Below: more notes on this DNA, generated by a model
Seen by the model: only the letters and a program-made list of their open reading frames with translations
Databases searched by the model: none
Told to the model about the DNA's origin: nothing
Origin: Deltaproteobacteria bacterium
GTDB lineage: Bacteria > Myxococcota_A > Polyangia > JAAYKL01
Direction of reading: 5' to 3'
Length of the DNA stretch: 36,502 nucleotides
Assembly: GCA_016937015.1 (NCBI GenBank)
Contig: JAFGWT010000264.1
Span: forward strand, 1 to 36,502
Position numbering within the stretch: the stretch's first letter is position 1
The DNA's letters: not shown here

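Overview
The window holds two genes on the + strand and very little else. The first (381-1715) is a small secreted glycosidase of family GH16. The second starts at 2669 and stays open to the last base of the window (36502), so at least 11,278 codons, over 92 % of the window, are one incomplete giant gene. I read the frame line by line and found no in-frame stop or frameshift. The short ORFs visible in other frames and on the opposite strand inside it are shadows.

Organism: bacterial, with near-balanced base composition, Shine-Dalgarno sites and Sec signal peptides. The GH16 protein ends in an Asp/Ser/Thr-Asp repeat followed by GGCSCS, which resembles the Cys-containing start of MYXO-CTERM-type tails of Myxococcota and related deltaproteobacterial lineages. 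Its catalytic domain has the circularly permuted strand order known from Fibrobacter succinogenes lichenase. Together these suggest a polysaccharide-degrading, probably Gram-negative bacterium, perhaps Myxococcota-like. This is an inference; no marker gene is present.

Layout: 1-380 is intergenic with REP-like sequence. 381-1715 is GH16 plus an SD-repeat tail. 1716-2668 is a 953-bp intergenic region with a strong hairpin and short tandem repeats. 2669-36502 is the giant protein. Its order is: signal peptide with a long N-region; unique N-terminus with two Big_2-like domains; about 20 cadherin/Ig-like domains (4130-12181); seven copies of a composite module of about 2 kb (12182-26659), each a LVIVD-type beta-propeller, then a Big_5/SbsA-type Ig domain, then one or two IPT/TIG domains; more Ig-like domains with two further propeller-like regions (26660-33481); Big_1-like domains; a block of seven calcium-binding thrombospondin type 3 repeats (35162-35680); and the start of a beta-helix-like region cut by the window edge.

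The genes are 953 bp apart and probably not one operon. Both products should leave the cytoplasm: one cleaves mixed-linkage or related beta-glucans, the other looks like a very long surface or secreted scaffold/adhesin with no visible catalytic domain. A joint role in attachment to polysaccharide is possible but not shown by the sequence.
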